DNA from: Liriodendron chinense
Lineage: Eukaryota > Streptophyta > Magnoliopsida > Magnoliales > Magnoliaceae
Assembly (NCBI GenBank): GCA_003013855.2
Contig: ML058526.1
Location: 620,001-684,000, forward strand
DNA: 64,000 bases
Reading direction: 5' to 3'
Shown here: in pieces, positions 44,735-56,661 of the stretch
Layout: the number at the start of each line of letters is the position of its first letter
Position numbering within the stretch: position 1 is the first letter of the stretch
Notes under the pieces: generated by a model
Seen by the model: only the letters and a program-made list of their open reading frames with translations
The model's database searches: none
Told to the model about the DNA's origin: nothing
Position numbers and translations under genes: made by a program

Positions 44735-45686
44735 GTGCAAATATTCTTTGAAAATATGGCACTTGATCTGAATATTTTCGATTTATGCAAACAACCAAGG
44801 GATGGTGATGATGAAGTCCACGAAATAAATTTGATTGACTCATTCCTGGAAGAGACATCCCTCTTGACATTTTTCTTCGATCACTTGGAAGCATGTTTGG
44901 CCCACTCTCATGATATTGATGATGTATGGGAATGGATGTCATTTTGGACTCTGTGTCGGTACTTGATACTAACCGATGGAAGACACCATTTGAGCCATTG
45001 TCCTTAACCGAGAACAAGCCTCTTCCATCTAGTATCAAGGCATCAAAGTTCGACCTAAAACCATTGCCTATGGATCTGAAATACATCTATTTAGGTCGAG
45101 ATGAGACAATCCGGTGGTGATTTCTTCCCACTTGGATGGGGAATAAGAGAGTAGGTTGATCACTACTCTAAAAGATTATAAGAATGCCATCGGGTGGACA
45201 ATTGCGAATCTCAAAGGCATAGACCCCCTGATTTATACTCATCGCATATACCTTGAAGAGAATGCAAAGATATCTAGGCAACCACAAAGACACATTAATC
45301 CAAACATGAAGGAGATGGTCAAGGCTAAGGTGTTAAAACTATTGGATATGGTTATCATCTACCTAATATTTGGTAGTCAGTGGGTGAGTCCAACTCAAGT
45401 CGTGCCTAAGAAATCTGGGATTACTATCGTAGCCAATGCCGACAATGAACTCGTGCGAACCAAGGTCACTACCGGTTAGAGAATGTGCATTGACTACCGG
45501 AAGCTAAACACAGTCACAAGGAAAGACCACTTCCCTTTACCCTTCGTAGATTAAATCTTAGAAGGCTTAGCAGGTCATTCCCACCTTTTCTTCCTCGATG
45601 GATATTCATGGTACAACTAAATAGAGATCTCCCTAGAGGACTAAGAGAAGACAACATTCACATGTCCTTTTGGCACTTTTGCTTAC
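44735..45686 (+). pseudogene. Athila B linker and RT N-terminal half, cut by Athila C
   Basis: 44735-45007 and 44926-45120 encode the linker (MALDLNIFDLCKQPRDGDDE) in two frames; 45156-45479 begins RT (NAIGWTIANLKGIDPL, PNMKEMVKAKVLKLL). RT reads on with stops to TFTCPFGTFAY and ends at 45686, where the minus-strand LTR of Athila C begins. The catalytic part of RT is therefore not adjacent. Confidence 0.8.
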
Positions 45687-47129
45687 TGTTCGCTTCCTCA
45701 AGTGTAGGGTTGCGATGTAGTAATAATCTCCGTAAGACCGAGGTCGATCCACAGGGACTTATATAGGAATTCACAAACACATCCAATAGTTTCTATTGAG
45801 AAGCTAACAACCAGTTTTGTAGGAGATTGATGTAAGTAGCAATGTTGAACTAAACTGAAGTAATCAATTAATAAAAAGCACTAGGGGTTCAAGGATCCAC
45901 TTGTAGCAATCCTTGATGCTCAATTCGCTGTGGTTTCTCACTTTCTCAACTAGAATTGAAATTAAGATATATCTAGTCGGATGATAGAACTGTTAAAACC
46001 AATAATCTGCCATATGTAAGACCAATGTACATGATTCACTCAATGCAAGCTAGGATGAGCATACTCAATTGCATAGGTCAGTCTCAATTCCAATAGACTA
46101 AGTTCACAATCATAACCAGCATTAAGTCCTGTCACAAGACAAAGCTTGATCATGATTTGAACTTGATTCAAATCACATATACAGTCCCACATATAACATA
46201 ATTCCAGAAAAGTAAAACTTTGGTAGGAAGTTCCCACATGAAGATCATAGTATTAGAGCGTATTCCAATTCCTCGAATCATATAGGTCTAGACTAACACA
46301 AAACAATTAAGAACTAAAGTACTTCTTCCAAACATCCATGAGTCATCATAAGACTAAGAAAAACTACTTAGAACTTGAATTAAACTTCAAACCATTGTTC
46401 TTAAACATGAAATCTAATCTTAAAACCAACTTTAAACGAATTGAAACATCTTAGATTCACTACAAGCTTCACCTCTTAGCCCTAGCTAAGAGGTTTAGAC
46501 GTTCATGATCCAAGGAAACATGAAACAACTAAGAAAAACATAAAAATAGTAAACAAACTAGAAGGAGTTGTGGAACTCCGAAATCCACTTCCGCCGCCTC
46601 CCACCTTGCTCAAACTCTTCTAAGATACCCTAGGAATGATCCCTAGGTGTTCTTTTTATAGTAGGGAGGCTCCACGGCATCAGAATCTTCCAGAAATTGC
46701 GTAAGCTTACACAGTTCGCAGAGAAAATCGAGACTTGTAGAACACGCCTCATTACGCAGACGACCGGTCGCAGCAGTGGACGACCGGTCGCACGACCGGT
46801 CTCAGACAGTCCAATGAGTTGTGGCCTCTGGGCCCCTCTGTTGAGTGATCGGACCGGTCGAACGACCGGTCCTCGGTCTTGGACAACCGGTCTTGGGTGT
46901 CTTTTCTTCCTTCTTCTCTTCTTTTCTTTGCTTCTTTCTTCCACCCTTTCACACTTGTTCCTTTGATCTTCTTTGCTTCTAAATGGCATCTTTAAGTCTT
47001 CACTTGATGCTTCCTCTCTCTCATCCTTACAATCACAAATCCATGCATTAGATTAGTCTATAACTTATGAAAACCTTGCATAATGAGTGATGAATTGGGG
47101 TTAGAATATTCACAATTAAGAGCTTAACA
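45687..47129 (-). repeat. 3' LTR of Athila C
   Basis: Minus-strand start TGTTAAGCTCTTAATTG at 47129 and end GGAAGCGAACA at 45687. It carries six ACCGGT palindromes (46763-46892), a TATA box (TATAAAAA, 46660-46653) and the Athila U5 tail (GACCTCGGTCTTACGG). 1,443 bp. Confidence 0.8.
46758..46895. repeat. GACCGGTCG palindrome cassette in the C LTR
   Basis: Six ACCGGT sites, mostly as CGACCGGTCG, about 100 bp upstream of the TATA box in LTR sense. Confidence 0.85.
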
Positions 47130-47141
47130 CACCCCCCAACC
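47130..47141 (-). promoter_or_regulatory. Polypurine tract of Athila C
   Basis: Minus strand GGTTGGGGGGTG directly before the LTR start. Confidence 0.7.
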
Positions 47142-47905
47142 AGCATTTTGCTAGTCTTTAGCAAGACATGCGCGAAACCAATTTCATTCTCCAAACCCAA
47201 CTCTCCTTTAGAAATCATTCTTCTATATATCCCAAGCTACACAAGTGTAAGAGTTAGAGAAATTAGGTGATAGAGGTGAAACCGTAAACCCTCAAAACAT
47301 GATAAGCATCCATATGAAATTCCCACTGATTGGTTGATAAATAGAAGAACTTAAACAAATTCAACCTAGTGTGCATAGTGAAAATTCATCTCATGAGGTT
47401 CTAGGATTATCTTCTTCATAGATCAACCAGACTATAGATCTTAAGGTATATAGAGCAACTGCAAGCTAATGATGGGAATTTGCCTTACTGTCCTTCCGAC
47501 GGCTTTCACACTACGTCCCATTTTCGGCTTTGGTTACGAGTAGACCATCCCCCGGTTGGTAATAGGTAGCCCTAATTGGAATTTTCCCTATTTTTTCTAT
47601 CATTCCTAATTTCATCCTTCCTTTTCGTTTTTCTTTTAAATTAGATAGGATTTTTAGAAATCCATATCTTTCGTTATTTTCCCATGGACAAGGATAGACA
47701 AAGTACCCCGGCTTGGTTTCTCAACACCTTAAATCAAAATCTAGCTAATCCACGAATCACATAATCCCTTCAACCCTTGAAAATCGTGTAATGTGAACTA
47801 GGCGTAAGAGTGTTCAAATTTTCTATCAATCACATAAATAGGGGAATTCACATATAAAACCATTATGTTAAGAGAAGTTCAAGACTTACAACCTCATACA
47901 CTTCC
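47142..47905 (-). other. Athila C untranslated region left of the CACTA insertion
   Basis: No ORF recognised. The region continues at 59901-60430 on the other side of the CACTA element; together they separate integrase from the polypurine tract. Confidence 0.55.
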
Positions 47906-47926
47906 CACTACGCCAATATTGCAAAC

Positions 47927-48216
47927 GAACGACGGACCAAGTCCGTCGTTAATCGTCATTAACGACGGACTTCGTCCGTCGCATGGTCACACGTTCTTTT
48001 GCAAGTCGTTAATCATAAACGACGGACCAAATCGGTCGTTAAATTACGACGAATATAGTCCGTCGTTAAATAAACGACGGACCTTATCCGTCGTAACCTC
48101 CAAAACCATCGTCGTTCCAACAAAGGATTCTATTCGTCGTTGTAAAAAGAACGACGGACAAAATCCGTCGATAATACTAGGATCTTATAAATCGTCGACG
48201 GATCTGGTCCGTCGTT
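47927..48216. repeat. Left subterminal palindromic repeats of the CACTA element
   Basis: About six pairs of AACGACGGAC / GTCCGTCGTT separated by 3-6 bases, some degenerate. In En/Spm such subterminal motifs bind the element's own protein; that role here is by analogy. Confidence 0.85.
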
Positions 48217-48742
48217 AATGTTTAAAAATAAAAAAAAATCATCACGCATTTGTTGCATTTTGAATTTCTTACACCTGATATCATCAAAGCAATACAAATC
48301 AATTCAATACATAAACTAAACTAACCATTTCTAATTCACACATCCATCATTTATTGCATATTGAATTTCTTACATCTTGGGAACTAGCTGCGGACATCTT
48401 AAATATCCAATTACATCAGCAAGAAACTATATTAGTCTTTCAATCAACAATGCAGCAACAAAATCTTTTGAAACCCTCCAGTTAAGCTGTCTTTCTAAAA
48501 CAGCAAGGCTTTTAGTGTGCATGGGAAAATTGCGGGACGACCCCATTCGAATGAGGAATTTCAAACAAACCGCAAAGCAAAACCTGAAATCATGATTTTG
48601 AAAGAACTAATTAAGCTATTGATAAAATAACGACAAGAATGGAGTTTACATAAATGAATTGGCGATATTCAAAACCAGACAAATACCATGAACCCAAGAA
48701 ATAAAATGTCATATTGATAAGCAGGCGAGTTTTTCATATTGA
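48217..48742. other. CACTA interior, nothing recognised
   Basis: AT-rich sequence with no gene or clear repeat seen. Confidence 0.4.
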
Positions 48743-48853
48743 ACTACCTCCGGTTGAGCCAGCTGTGAAGCTATGCTGTGATTGAAAAACTAAAGGTTGT
48801 ACAGCTGGTATTATGATAGCAATGATGTAAATTGGTGGAACTTGCATTAGATC
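48743..48853 (-). pseudogene. Exon-like segment captured in the CACTA element
   Basis: Minus strand: CTGCAG|GATCTAATG ... CAACCGGAG|GTAGTT, open throughout (DLMQVPPIYIIAIIIPAVQ, then PLVFQSQHSF). Canonical splice signals at both ends. Family not recognised; it may belong to the same captured locus as the O-fucosyltransferase exons. Confidence 0.4.
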
Positions 48854-50454
48854 CTGCAGTTTCAGCACATGAAGCAAGCAATTAGTAAAATAGCAACAAA
48901 TTCTTGCATAGAAGCACATTTTCTACAAGAATATGAAATTGTGTTGTTTGGTCAAGAGTAATAACACAAAGATTTGTAATTATAAGACTGGCCAAGTAAA
49001 GAAAAAAAACCATAGTTTTTTCTGCTCAAGTTTAGCTGAAAAATGATAATTGGATTAGTAAGGTCCTGTATATCATTCATGGGGGGCCCACCTATTGGTG
49101 ATCTAGACCTCAATCAGTTGGCTGAACATATTGCATGAGAGATACCAACCCACACCCCAAATCAGCTTGTTCTTGACCATTCAGCAAATTAACCATTAAC
49201 TATGGACCATTGTTAGTGATTATCCATTTTCAAACGACTAAATGGATTGCTAGGACAAACAGAATCCGTCGCACATCCAACATTTCCAAGTCACAAATTA
49301 AACAGTAAAAAGTAATTCGGTACATCAACACAAGCTAAACCAATAAAATGGAACTATAAAACTGTTTCTAAGTCGCACATATTTCTTATAATATCAAAAC
49401 CATAAACACAACCAATACAATATTATTTCTCTAGAGAGCTTCCTCGCCCTCAAAATCTCATCTTGAACCTCATACCAACAAAGAGTTTGTGGTTCTGAGC
49501 TTCAAGATACTTGTTGACACTTGCTACAAACTCGGACTAGCTTGTCCAGTATAAAAATAAAATAGCCACAAGATGCAAAATAGGAGAGCTTTTTTTTAAA
49601 TCTTTTTTTGTTTGTATATAGGCCATTGGTCAGCCTACTGTGTATATTACCTAGAGCCAAAACAAAATTCCAACATACCAAGAGCATCAATTTTCACTGC
49701 ACAAACTCATTTAAGAATATAAAATGCCTTCCAAATTTATACAATCGAATACGCAAAAACAGAGTGACTGAAACAGAAAGTAATAAATGGCATGTTTCCA
49801 AATGAATGAGTCCCCAAACAAAATCAGCCCACATATACATCCAACTACATATTGGTAAGTTTTTTCATATACCAGATTTATTATATCGTAAACAATAGCA
49901 GCTGCTGCTGCCCCGTTGTATCCCAAATCTCAAATACAAGATGGACAGAACATCCAGGCAAGTTAAGATGGACAAATCATGTCATTTTACGCATAAACAG
50001 ATGAAAACTCATAACAAATCACACTAGTTCTGAAAATCCTGTGTTTTGGGGCAAACCTTCATTTTTAGACCCTTGTGGCAGACGTTACAAATACCCATTT
50101 GGTTAACCACCACTGAGGTTTTGTAGCCCTCATAAGTGAGAGTATAAATGACCTCCTACACCCCTAAAGTGGATCCCATGTGATTGGTGAACAACGCCCA
50201 AAATTGGAGCCAACAATAGTTGTGCAGAAACTGTGCAGAAATTCCAAGTACCCATATTGGGCCTTGCACTATAAATTCCATGCACACTTTCAGCGGGCCC
50301 CACATTCAATGGGAGAATTTGCTCACAAACAAATAGAATCACCAGCTGTCTTCATGTAGACTGGAAAAAAAAAAAAAAGCAAAGAAAGCTTTACGGCGAA
50401 TAGTAAACTGACCTGCTTAAGGTAATAAGAAATGCTGGACCAACTGATGGGTGG
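48854..50454 (-). other. CACTA interior, intron-like sequence
   Basis: AT-rich with no ORF above background. GTGGGGCCCGCTG-type remnants near 50290-50310 suggest old small-element sequence. Confidence 0.4.
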
Positions 50455-50806
50455 CATTGAATATACCATTCCTAGCTTCATTCATCTTTAGCCTTGGCGG
50501 CAGTTCTTATCTGAACTTCCTCTCTCAAGTAATGAAATGGTCCACATCAAATATGTCTTTGAACTCGCTGCCATAATAGGTAATACTTATAAGGAAATCT
50601 AGGCAACATGACACGATATATGAATCATATGGCACTTCCAAAGAAACACCTCACCAATAATCTTAAAACTTGGATGGTTTTAACAACTACTGTAATCATG
50701 AGGACTCAACAACATACCTTGGATCAGCCCAGAATGAGGTTTTGTCCAACTTAGGTACTATAAGCATCACATTCAAATATCTTGCAATGGCAACCATATC
50801 ACAAAT
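50455..50806 (-). pseudogene. Captured O-fucosyltransferase fragment (two exons)
   Basis: Exon at 50806-50718 (minus) encodes ICDMVAIARYLNVMLIVPK plus LDKTSFWADP. After a canonical 150-bp intron (GTATGT ... GGCAG, 50717-50568) the frame continues as SEFKDIFDVDHFIT at 50567. This is the highly conserved N-terminal block of plant O-fucosyltransferase family (DUF246-type) proteins. Beyond FIT a short deletion shifts the frame, and the relic ELPPRLK is readable nearby in another frame, so the copy is a pseudogene. Upstream and downstream catalytic parts were not found. Located inside the CACTA element, it is best explained by transposon gene capture. Confidence 0.8.
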
Positions 50807-50943
50807 CTGCAGTAGGGTGAAAAATGGGAGAGCCCATGAGTAAATAATTCTGATATATCAAAGGCTGAAATGATTGTCAAGCCAAAAGGAAAATAGTGAT
50901 GCTAAAAATGGACAGACCAGATTCAGAAGATTGCATTCCTTAC

Positions 50944-51034
50944 CAGGAGCTCCCTTTGAAGGCTGCATAACACTCCTTATCTTGTTTATCCGCTCAACCT
51001 TCTCTTGCATACTCTCAGCTTCAAAAGAATGGCA
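50944..51034 (-). pseudogene. Second exon-like captured segment
   Basis: Minus strand: CCCACAG|TGCCATTC ... GCTCCTG|GTAAGG, open frame (CHSFEAESMQEKVERINKIR). The splice sites are canonical. Not recognised as part of the fucosyltransferase family; may be an N-terminal variable exon of it or from another gene. Confidence 0.4.
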
Positions 51035-51049
51035 CTGTGGGTATTAGCT

Positions 51050-52480
51050 CACAAAGAATGAAAAAGAAAGAGAGAAGGAGAAGAAAGGAAAAGAAAAAGA
51101 GAGAGACAGGATAAATATTCATAAGGGAACAAACCGTTCAAAACAGTTTTATAAGGACCGTTGCCAGTATAGCATCATCAAAAGTTTAGAAGAAATTGTA
51201 TGTGAAAAGTCATCCAAGTCAAGGTATATAATAGAGATTGATGAAATATTATAACAAATAGTTTTTAGAACAGATTTTAGGGTCTAAAATTTATCCAATC
51301 TCAGATTTCTAACCATCCAAAAAATGTCATCCTCAAAGGTCCAAATCTGACCGTTAATTGGTTGGTTTGGACGTCTAACTTGGTCATTTGATGGCCCTAC
51401 TTTGGCAATCACTCCCAAATCGATCTATGATCCAGATTTGATGAAAATCATGAGATTCTTTTGAGAATTATATTCCCCCAAAATGATGATTTTTAGATGG
51501 TTAGATATGGCCCAATACATGAATCCATCAACAACTATGTTTGGGTGTGATTGTTTGGCCATCCATCGATCTTTGGACTTGTGACCGTCCATAGATCCGA
51601 AGGTTGCCTTTCTAGTGACTTTAGATGGCCTTTATTAATCATCTAACATGGCCCATTTTCAGATTAGATTTAGTGACTAGATCTGTCCCATCTTAACAAT
51701 TCCAACCGTACAAAAGTTCATTTGCTAACACAAGATGCATAGATTTGCTAGAGATCAGAAATGATGATTTTTTTTATATCAATAAAAGTCCTAAGGCTGA
51801 TCTATTTCCAACCAGCCATTCATCCGAAAACGTCATTTGGAATGAATCAAACAACCCTTTCTATGAAGCCCATTTGGGCGTCACAAAACTGGCCATCCAA
51901 CGGTCTCTTTTGGGCGTTTTTTTTCTAGATCATCCCACGGTCTAGATTATTCCAAAAATTGAGATTTTCCAAGGGTGCTAGATCATCAGAAAATGGTGTT
52001 TTAGGATGATCTAGGGATGGGGCCAGATTTGACTATAGTCCATAGAAAAAAGAAAAAAAATCATAAAAATATAATTCATGTGTTAGGGGAATTGATCCCA
52101 CCACCTTCGACTACACTAAGCCATTTACCATTGCAGCATTTCATCAAACACTTGGCAGTAAATCATATCCAACAAAGCAAGGACCCACATTTGCATAAAT
52201 AGAGGGTGGATATACATGCTCAGAAGTCTCACCTGCAACTGTAAGACAGCCTTGTGAATCTTGTAAAATGCAACGCACCTTACCCACAACCCATCAATGA
52301 ATGTAACAAAACAAAATCAACCAACAACATGAAGAAAGATTTCAAGAACCCAAAAAGAGAAAAGAAGGGAAAAACAGATAAAAAGAGGCGTTTCCATGAA
52401 TTAAAGGTCAATACCACGAGATTTACAAAAGGAAAAGACAAAAAATTCAGAAAACTTACAAGGAGACGAATCCATACCTT
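51050..52480 (-). other. CACTA interior, mostly intron-like
   Basis: A GA-rich run at 51058-51110 and otherwise AT-rich sequence; no gene recognised. Phrases such as CCATCCAACGGTCT and ATCATCCCACGGTCT recur around 51300-52020. Confidence 0.4.
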
Positions 52481-52829
52481 TGGGTATTGGGATCGAAATC
52501 TTCCCACAAGAAGTTGGAAGAAGAAACACATCCCTGCCGCTCAATCTCTACCGCTTTCGTCCAGCATCGCCTCTATTGCGACCCCTCATCAAAACCCACC
52601 TCAAAACTCACCTATCTCGACGCCCTAACACAACGCCCAACCATCATTGATGCCAGAAGTCAGGGACGGAGAGATCGAGGAAGCCATGAGAGAGGGAAAC
52701 CGAGAAGGATTATCAGATCCGGGTGATTTTGATTTTTTTTCGAATTGGAAGGTCAGGAAAGAGGAGAAGCTGGGGGTAAAGGGAGGGAAAACGGGGGGGT
52801 TTTCCGGGGCAAAATTTTCAAGCCTGCGT

Positions 52830-52862
<33 letters not shown>
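52481..52862 (-). pseudogene. Possible captured first exon and promoter-proximal sequence
   Basis: More GC-balanced than its surroundings. The minus strand has a CT microsatellite (52828-52856 as GA on plus) of the kind common in plant 5' leaders, then an ATG in TCTCATGGCTTCCTCG near 52690 that soon meets a stop, and a splice-donor-like AAAGGTATGG near 52478. This could be the 5' end of the captured gene. Confidence 0.35.
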
Positions 52863-52882
52863 GAGCGTGCTGAGACAGAGAC

Positions 52883-53423
52883 GGGAGCGAATTAGATGTT
52901 ACCCTGGTAACACCTTATTGGGTGTTACCCCTACTGTGTGGGGCCCATATTGATGTACTTTTTATATATCTAGGCCGTCTATCTGTTTTATCATATCATT
53001 TTAGTATATGATACAAAACCTTAAGAAGATCCAAATCTCTGGTGGACCATACCACTAGAAACAGTGATTAATAACTATAAAAAATGTTTTGTGGGCCAAA
53101 AAAGTTTTTGGATCAAACTGATATTTATATTTTCCCTTCATTAAGACCTTATTGACACTATCAAGAGCTTGGATTGCAAATAAACATTACCAAAACCTTA
53201 CCGTACGCTCTTTGGAATTTTTAATGGTGGGGCACTCAATCACACTGTTTCCAGTGGTATGGTCCACTTGAGATTTGGATCTGCCTAATTTTTGGAACCT
53301 TATCCTAAAATGGGCTGTATAAACGGATGGACGGAGTGGATATACAAAATATCATACATGTGGGCCATACGGTAGGGGTAACACCCACTAAGATGTTCCC
53401 GGGGTAACACCTAATTCGCGCCC
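52883..53423. mobile_element. Fold-back core-family element 1 in CACTA (GGTAACACC type)
   Basis: GGGAGCGAATTAGATGTTAC at the left and GTAACACCTAATTCGCGCCC at the right are inverted. GAGAC flanks both ends (52878-52882, 53424-53428). It sits within a GA microsatellite, with GA tracts at 52828-52856 and 53429-53467. Confidence 0.8.
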
Positions 53424-53426
53424 GAG

Positions 53427-53468
<42 letters not shown>

Positions 53469-53474
53469 CTCTCT

Positions 53475-54008
53475 TTTGGGATTGCGTCGGACTTACTTCG
53501 CAATCTCTCTTCGTGCAAAGTAAACTCTGTTGGGCCCACCTAGAATGTATTTTCTTCATCTATTCCGTCCATATGTTTTTACACATCATTTTAGGGGTTG
53601 AGCCCAAAATTTAAGCATATCCAAATCTCAAGTGTACCATGCCACAGGAAACAGTGGGAATAATGATTTCCACTGTTGAAACCTTTCCATGCCCCACAGT
53701 GATGTTTATTTGTCATCCAACCTGTTCATAAGATCACATGGACATGGATGAAGGGAAAACATAAATATCAGCTTGATCCAAAACTTTTGTTTCCTCCCAA
53801 GAATTTTTCAATGGTAGACATTCAGTTCACACTTTTCCTGTGGTGTGGTCCACCTTAGAACTTTATATGCTTCAATTTTCGGTTCTTCACTTAAAATTAC
53901 CTTTTAAGATGGATGGACGGAGTGGATAAAATAAGTAAATCACGGTGGGCCCCTCAAAGTTTACTCTACACGCTTAGCATGCGGAGTTCATTACCACGCA
54001 GTCCGCTT
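53475..54008. mobile_element. Core-family element 2 in CACTA
   Basis: Inner inverted ends AAAGTAAACTCTGTTGGGCC (left, 53516) and GGCCCCTCAAAGTTTACTCT (right, 53949). Outer ends contain CGGATTGCG-like and CGCAGTCCG sequences. Boundaries approximate. Confidence 0.6.
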
Positions 54009-54010
54009 CT

Positions 54011-54537
54011 GGAAGCGACTCGGGTGAGACCGCGGAACCAGCGATGTGGGTGAGACCCTAAACCTAGGGCCCACATCGATGTATTCCTTGTAGATCCATG
54101 CCGTTAATCTGCTTTTCCAGATTATTTTGTACTATGTTACCACAAATGAAGAAGATTAAAATTTTGAGTGGACTACAGCATAAGAAACACTGGTTAATGA
54201 CCATTAAAAACCTTTTGTGAGCCACAAAAGTTTTCTATCAACCTGATATATTTTTTTTCCTTTCATCCCCGTCTACATACCCTTATCAACAGATTGGATG
54301 GTCAATAAACATTACGGTGGACTCCAGGAAATTTTTAATGGTCATAGTTGAATGATAACTGTTTCTTGGGTTGTGGTCCACCTAAAATTTGCATCTGTTT
54401 CATTTTTGGTACTATATCCTAAAATAATACGAAGAAACAGATGGACGGCATGGATCTACAAAGAATACATCCAGGTGGGCCCTGAGTTTAGGGTCCCACC
54501 CACATCGCTGGTTCGGGTGTCTCACCCAAATCGCGCC
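54011..54537. mobile_element. Core-family element 3 in CACTA
   Basis: Ends GGAAGCGACTCGGGTGAGAC and GTGTCTCACCCAAATCGCGCC-like; both arms carry CCAGCGATGTGGGTG or its inverse. Confidence 0.75.
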
Positions 54538-54550
54538 AGCCCATTTCTTG

Positions 54551-55090
54551 GGCGGAGCGAATTAGATGTTACCCTGGTAACACCTTAGTGGGTGTTACCC
54601 CTACCGTGTGTGGCCTAGATTGATGTATCGTTTATATATCCATGCCGTCCATCTATTGTTAGGTCTAATTTTAAGACGAAATCCAAAATTATAAGAAGTT
54701 CCAGATCTCAGGTGGACCATACCAATAGAAATAATGATGAATAATCATTAAAATCATTTCGCGGGCCACAAAAGTTTTAGATCAAGCTGATCTTCAAAAT
54801 TTCCATTCATCCAGATCTTCCTGACATTATCAAGAGCTTGGATTGCAAATAAACATTACGGAAAGATTACCATGGGCTCTTTGGAATTTTTAATGGTGGA
54901 CACTAAATCAGCACTGTTTCCAGTGGTATGGTCCAATTGAGATTTGGATTTGCATAATTTTTGGAAGGACATTCTAAAATGGGCCGGAGAAGCGGATGGA
55001 CGGCGTGGATATACAAAATACTATCCACGTGGGCCGGTAGGTGGAACACCAACGGATTGTTCCCGGTTGGCTGGTGCACCCAACACCAGC
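54551..55090. mobile_element. Core-family element 4 in CACTA (GGTAACACC type, worn right end)
   Basis: The left end GGCGGAGCGAATTAGATGTT is nearly identical to element 1; the right end decays after GGTGGAACACCAACGGATTG. Confidence 0.65.
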
Positions 55091-55149
55091 TACCTTACAG
55101 CTGGTGAAGGGAAATGACGGACGCAGAGCTAGTGGGCAGTCAACGACCA

Positions 55150-55665
55150 CCGTGTTTGTACCAGTCTATTATGAAGATTAAGGCTCTGTGGACCCCACAA
55201 TGATGTATTTAGTACATCCAAACTGTCCATCTATTTAGCGAGATCATTTTAGTATATGATACCTAAAATGAGTCATATTCAAAACTCAAGTGGACCACAC
55301 CAATAAATTTATTGTGGGGACAATGATTATCACCGTTAAAACATACCCACGGTCCACCATGATGTTTATCTGTCATCCAAACTTTTCATAAGGTCACACG
55401 GACCTGGATGAAGGGTAAAAATAAATATCAGACTGATCCAAAACTTCTGGGACCTCCAAAAAGGTTTCAATGGTTTACGTTCAATCTCCCACTGCTTTCT
55501 GCAGTGTGGTCCACTGGATCGTTGGATCTGTCCGATTTTTTGGGTCCAGCCTTATAATGATTTCATAACATGGACGGACGGTTTGAATATAACAAGTACC
55601 TCATGGTGGGACCCACAGAACTTGATGACGTCACTGCATTAATACATAGAGGTGCGCCCTATGTT
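55150..55665. mobile_element. Core-family element 5 in CACTA
   Basis: Core arms GTGGACCCCACAATGATGTA (left) and CATGGTGGGACCCACAG (right) are inverted. Outer ends are uncertain. Confidence 0.55.
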
Positions 55666-55712
55666 CAGAATCCCACCCGATCTTAAATTCCGGGATCTCA
55701 CCCCAGTGGCGC

Positions 55713-56083
55713 CCGAGAAAATATTTGCTACACCCACGAGTAAGCTACGCTAGCTACACCGGGTGTACCAATGACCCATCATGATGCATTTGTTGTATCC
55801 ACGCCGTCCATCCATTTACCGAGATCATTTTATGGCATGATACTAAAAATCAGGCAGATTCAAAGCTTAAGTGGACCTAGAATAGAAAATAGTGGGAATT
55901 AAACGCCAACCATTAAAAAATTCTTGGGGGCCTTCTGATCTGCCTCATTTTTGGTATCATGCCCTAAAATGATCTCTCCAAATGAATGGACGGAGTGGAT
56001 ATAACACATACATCATGGTGGGGTCATTACTACACCCGCTGTAGCTAGCGTAGCTAACTCGTGGGTGTAGCAAAAATTTTATC
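55713..56083. mobile_element. Short core-family element 6 in CACTA (GCTACACCC ends)
   Basis: TTTGCTACACCCACGAGTAA at the left and ACTCGTGGGTGTAGCAAAAA at the right are inverted; the next block (GCTACGCTAGCTACACC) is also inverted. About 370 bp, lacking the central part seen in the others. Confidence 0.8.
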
Positions 56084-56102
56084 GTCGTGCCAGGTAATAG
56101 GC

Positions 56103-56654
56103 GAGAACGGATTAGGTGAGACCCCGGCCTCACGTAAGAGGGTGCGGCCCTTATCGTGAGTTTGTTGTGGGGCCCACCTTGATGTATGTATTATGTATCC
56201 ATCCCGTCCATCCGTTTTTTCACATCATCTTAAGGGATTATACCAAAAATTAAGCGGATCCAATTATCATGTGAACCATACCATGAGAAACAGTGGTGAT
56301 TGCCCATCCCACCATTAAAAACTTCTCAGGGTGCTCTTTAATGTTTATGTAGTGTTTATTTACCATCCAATCTGTGTATAACGTTAAATTAGACTGTATT
56401 AAGGTAAAAAAACAAATATCAGATTGATCCAAAACTCTTGTGGCCCATTAATGGTCAATCACCACTGTTTCTTATTCTATGGTCCACCTGATAATTGGAT
56501 ATGTATGATATTTGTTTTAATGCCCTAAAATTATGTTTATAAACAGTTGGACGGTGTGGATACATAATATATACATCAAGGTGGGCCCCACGGTGAACCT
56601 ACGTAAGGGCCGCACCGTCTTGCGTGAGAACGGGGTCGCACCTAATCCGCTCCC
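56103..56654. mobile_element. Core-family element 7 in CACTA (GGATTAGGTGAGACC type)
   Basis: GAGAACGGATTAGGTGAGAC / CGCACCTAATCCGCTCCC ends. Flanks GTAATAGGC (56094-56102) and ATAACAGGC (56655-56663) match at 7 of 9 bases, again suggesting a 9-bp duplication. Confidence 0.75.
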
Positions 56655-56661
56655 ATAACAG

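Noticed and set aside
47927..48216. Regular short repeats that could suggest a CRISPR-like array
   Set aside because: Spacers are only 3-6 bases and the motifs are inverted pairs; they are CACTA subterminal repeats in plant DNA.
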